Below are positions 19,895 through 21,720 of a DNA stretch of 21,720 nt, piece after piece; the first letter of the stretch is position 1, and each line of letters begins with the position of its first letter. Below the pieces are notes generated by a model that saw only the letters and a list, made by a program, of their open reading frames with translations, was not told the origin of the DNA and did no database searches. A program made the translations under genes and the position numbers. The stretch comes from Neoechinorhynchus agilis (lineage: Eukaryota > Acanthocephala): positions 1-21,720 of the forward strand of contig JBMGUZ010000048.1 in the NCBI GenBank assembly GCA_051530055.1, given 5' to 3'.

Positions 19895-21294
19895 ATGTCT
19901 GATTCCAGGAAAAGCTCTACTCATTCTCATGATGATGGTGATGAATCGTATCAAGGAAATAGAAATCAACGGATCGAAGGAAATTCATCAGAAACCAGTG
20001 AAGAATCGATTATTCTTATTGGTGCAAAGGGCCGACGAATAAATGCGTGGGGGCCGTACACCTACGCGGATTTGATCGCAAAAGCAATCTATAGCAGCCC
20101 CGAAAAGAGGCTGAAACTACGTGAAATTTATTCATGGCTGGAGGACAACAATTTATATTTTAATTTTCGAATGGGCCCCGTCGAAAGTAGGCCTTGGAAG
20201 GTAAGTTTCCCATAACTTAAAATTTTTACGGCCGCCGATATTGTATTTAGAACGCAATTCGACATTGCCTTACGATAAACAAAAAATTCGTTAAAATCGA
20301 GGACGACGATAATCCGAGAAGATCTTGGTGGACCATTGACCCGAATTACAGGGAGCCAGAACCCAAAAGACCGGGCCGAAAACGTACAAATCCTGGATCA
20401 ATGAACGATGATCGGAACAAACGGGCCCGGTCCTCATTTGAACCGAGAGATTTCGTTCATGCAGCACCCCATGAAATGAACAGGACGGTGGAAAATACGA
20501 ACGCAGCCTATTTTGTCCAAGGAATCTGTAATAACAGTACCAATATTGGAAATCGAAATGAACAGTTGGGTTTTGGGAATATGGCACCCAATGGATATTT
20601 TCCAAATCAAAATTTGAACTTGGCGAACAACCACCGAGTAGAAAACACGAACGCAGCTGCTTTAGTCCAAGGAATCTACAATAACAGTACCAATATTGGA
20701 AATCGAAATGAACAGTTGGGTTTTGGGAATATGGCGCCCAATGGATATTTTCCAAATCAAAATTTGGACTTGGCGAACAACCACCGAGTAGAAAACGCGA
20801 ACGCAACTAATTTAGTCCAAGGAATCTACAATAACAGTACCAATGTTGGAAACGAACAGTTGGGTTTTGGGAATATGGCACCCAATGGATATTTTCCAAA
20901 TCAAAATTTGAACTTGGCGAACAACCACCGGATCATTGATTTCGGAACACAGCAGAATAGCGCACCCGTCGAAAACATTAACATTGGAGGAAATGATGGA
21001 AATTTCAGATATGGCAATACAGCGATTCTCCAAAACGGATTAAGTATTCAAACCAATCAACGAGTCAACAATAGCAATCAGGCTAGTCAAATGGTTTGTC
21101 ACGTCAATATTTGCGTTGATCCGAATCACTCCCACGAAATGTCACAGTTTCTCCTTGTGCCGCTTTGTCAAAGATGCGGCGAAATAAAAGCCTTAAACTC
21201 AGGAGTTCTAATCTCGCAGGAGCAAGCGATGGTCGCTCTCCAAAACTACAACATTAACCAACAAAATAACAATCAATTCAATCCAATTGGATAA
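19895..21294 (+). CDS. FoxO-like forkhead transcription factor, copy 3 (3 repeats)
   Basis: Exon 1 is 19895-20200, the intron 20201-20250 (50 nt, phase 0), and exon 2 20251-21294. The product is 449 aa. The forkhead domain matches copies 1 and 2 except Phe for Tyr at residue 91 (NFRMGPVE); like copy 1 it keeps Tyr66. Three repeats (50, 50 and 48 aa) fill 182-329, followed by the same 120-aa C-terminal domain, with Val for Ile in QEQAMVALQ. Promoter, start context, splice sites and poly(A) signal are all kept and the frame is open, so it looks functional. It is the shortest form, and the best view of the family without the expansion. Confidence 0.88.
20488..20931 (+). repeat. Coding tandem repeat, 3 units, forkhead copy 3
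   Basis: Units of 150, 150 and 144 bp (148 codons). The third carries the same 6-nt (Asn-Arg) deletion seen in two units of copy 1 and in none of copy 2. Unit 2 has an otherwise unseen AAALVQGI. Confidence 0.95.
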
Positions 21295-21372
21295 AGGTTA
21301 TCGGACGGCAATCGTTATGCTCAACCGAAAAGAGCGCATTCCAACAAACCGAAACTCGGCTATTAAGCATAC

Positions 21373-21378
21373 AATAAA
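21373..21378 (+). terminator. Poly(A) signal AATAAA, forkhead copy 3
   Basis: AATAAA 78 nt past the stop codon, as in copy 2. Confidence 0.6.
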
Positions 21379-21474
21379 TATTTCGTTCATCATTGCTACC
21401 TAATCGAGCAAAAGAATAATTCAAAGACAAATCGATCAAAACGAAGCGCATTTCTCAAATATCGAATTATTTTA

Positions 21475-21720
21475 GCCTCCAGCGATTTCGAGAGTTAGAA
21501 GGGACGAAGTGCACTTCGCCATTTAGCAATCACTGCGAGGAAGCGTAGCGTCAACAGAGCCGTGTCCCTTGATGGCGCACAGTTCGTTTGCAGGAAATCG
21601 TTGAGCAATCCCGTAAATGCTTTGGCGACCTGATATCGTGCGCCCTTTGGGATCCGTTTCAGGACGATCCTGAGCAGGACCCGCGCAATATCGGTTATCG
21701 AAATAGAATCAGTGGTGATC
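21475..21720 (-). mobile_element. 5' fragment of LINE-like retrotransposon
   Basis: The sequence becomes markedly GC-richer exactly where homology to the forkhead unit ends. The minus strand is open from the window edge to 21495 (74 codons): ITDIARVLLRIVLKRIPKGA, then RYQVAKAFTGLLNDFLQTNC and LRFLAVIAKW. A 'RIPKGAR...AF..LL' stretch is what I remember from the region upstream of the RT in the family represented by the arm fragments, so this is probably the 5' half that those lack. The assignment is by memory of family wording only. It continues beyond the window. Confidence 0.5.

Larger units (their letters stand above)
19417..21474 (+). repeat. Third duplicated forkhead unit (direct, shorter)
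   Basis: Matches 12493-15154 of the right arm at about 97-98% outside the coding repeat. It starts at AAGGTTGATGAGAACTGGC and ends at CGAATTATTTTAG. It has a 4-nt insertion near 19442. It lacks both the arm-type LINE upstream and the tRNA-like relic downstream, so it derives from a smaller duplication or was cut at both ends. Confidence 0.93.

Overview
This window looks like nuclear DNA from a small-genome invertebrate. It is AT-rich. Its protein genes have spliceosomal introns of only about 42-53 nt with GTAAG donors and TTTAG/TATAG/ATCAG acceptors, and AATAAA signals follow the stop codons. The species cannot be fixed from sequence. Such short introns occur in several lineages (some springtails, rotifers, larvaceans, mites, nematodes).

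Layout: (1) 1-5373 and 10924-15707 are two near-identical arms of a large inverted repeat around a 5.55-kb spacer. Each arm carries, from outside in, a decayed tRNA-Gly-like sequence, a two-exon FoxO-like forkhead gene read outward, and a broken non-LTR retrotransposon (LINE) fragment behind its promoter. The arms differ in length by 589 nt. Four coding repeat units, two 6-nt deletions and one 1-nt indel account for all of it. The left arm runs off the window, so its outer end is not seen. (2) The spacer holds an intronless DnaJ (type II Hsp40) gene on the minus strand, an unassigned stretch with short open blocks, and a tandem satellite of about 15.5 copies of a 178-186 bp unit. At its right edge lies a 33-bp relic of the forkhead gene's 3' coding end. 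(3) 15774-17386 is a Gln/Asn-rich nuclear-looking gene of unknown function, minus strand, with tiny introns. (4) 17460-19416 is mostly AT-rich sequence with a two-copy direct repeat. (5) 19417-21474 is a third, directly oriented copy of the forkhead unit. It stops abruptly against a 5' fragment of what looks like the same LINE family.

The main feature is the forkhead family. Three copies share promoter, intron, DNA-binding domain and C-terminal domain almost exactly, but differ in an internal 50-aa (150-bp) repeat present 11, 7 and 3 times. Predicted products are 847, 651 and 449 residues. This points to recent duplication, exchange between copies and rapid expansion or contraction of a possible regulatory segment. 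The genes are predicted transcription factors. DnaJ is a chaperone partner with no evident functional link to them.
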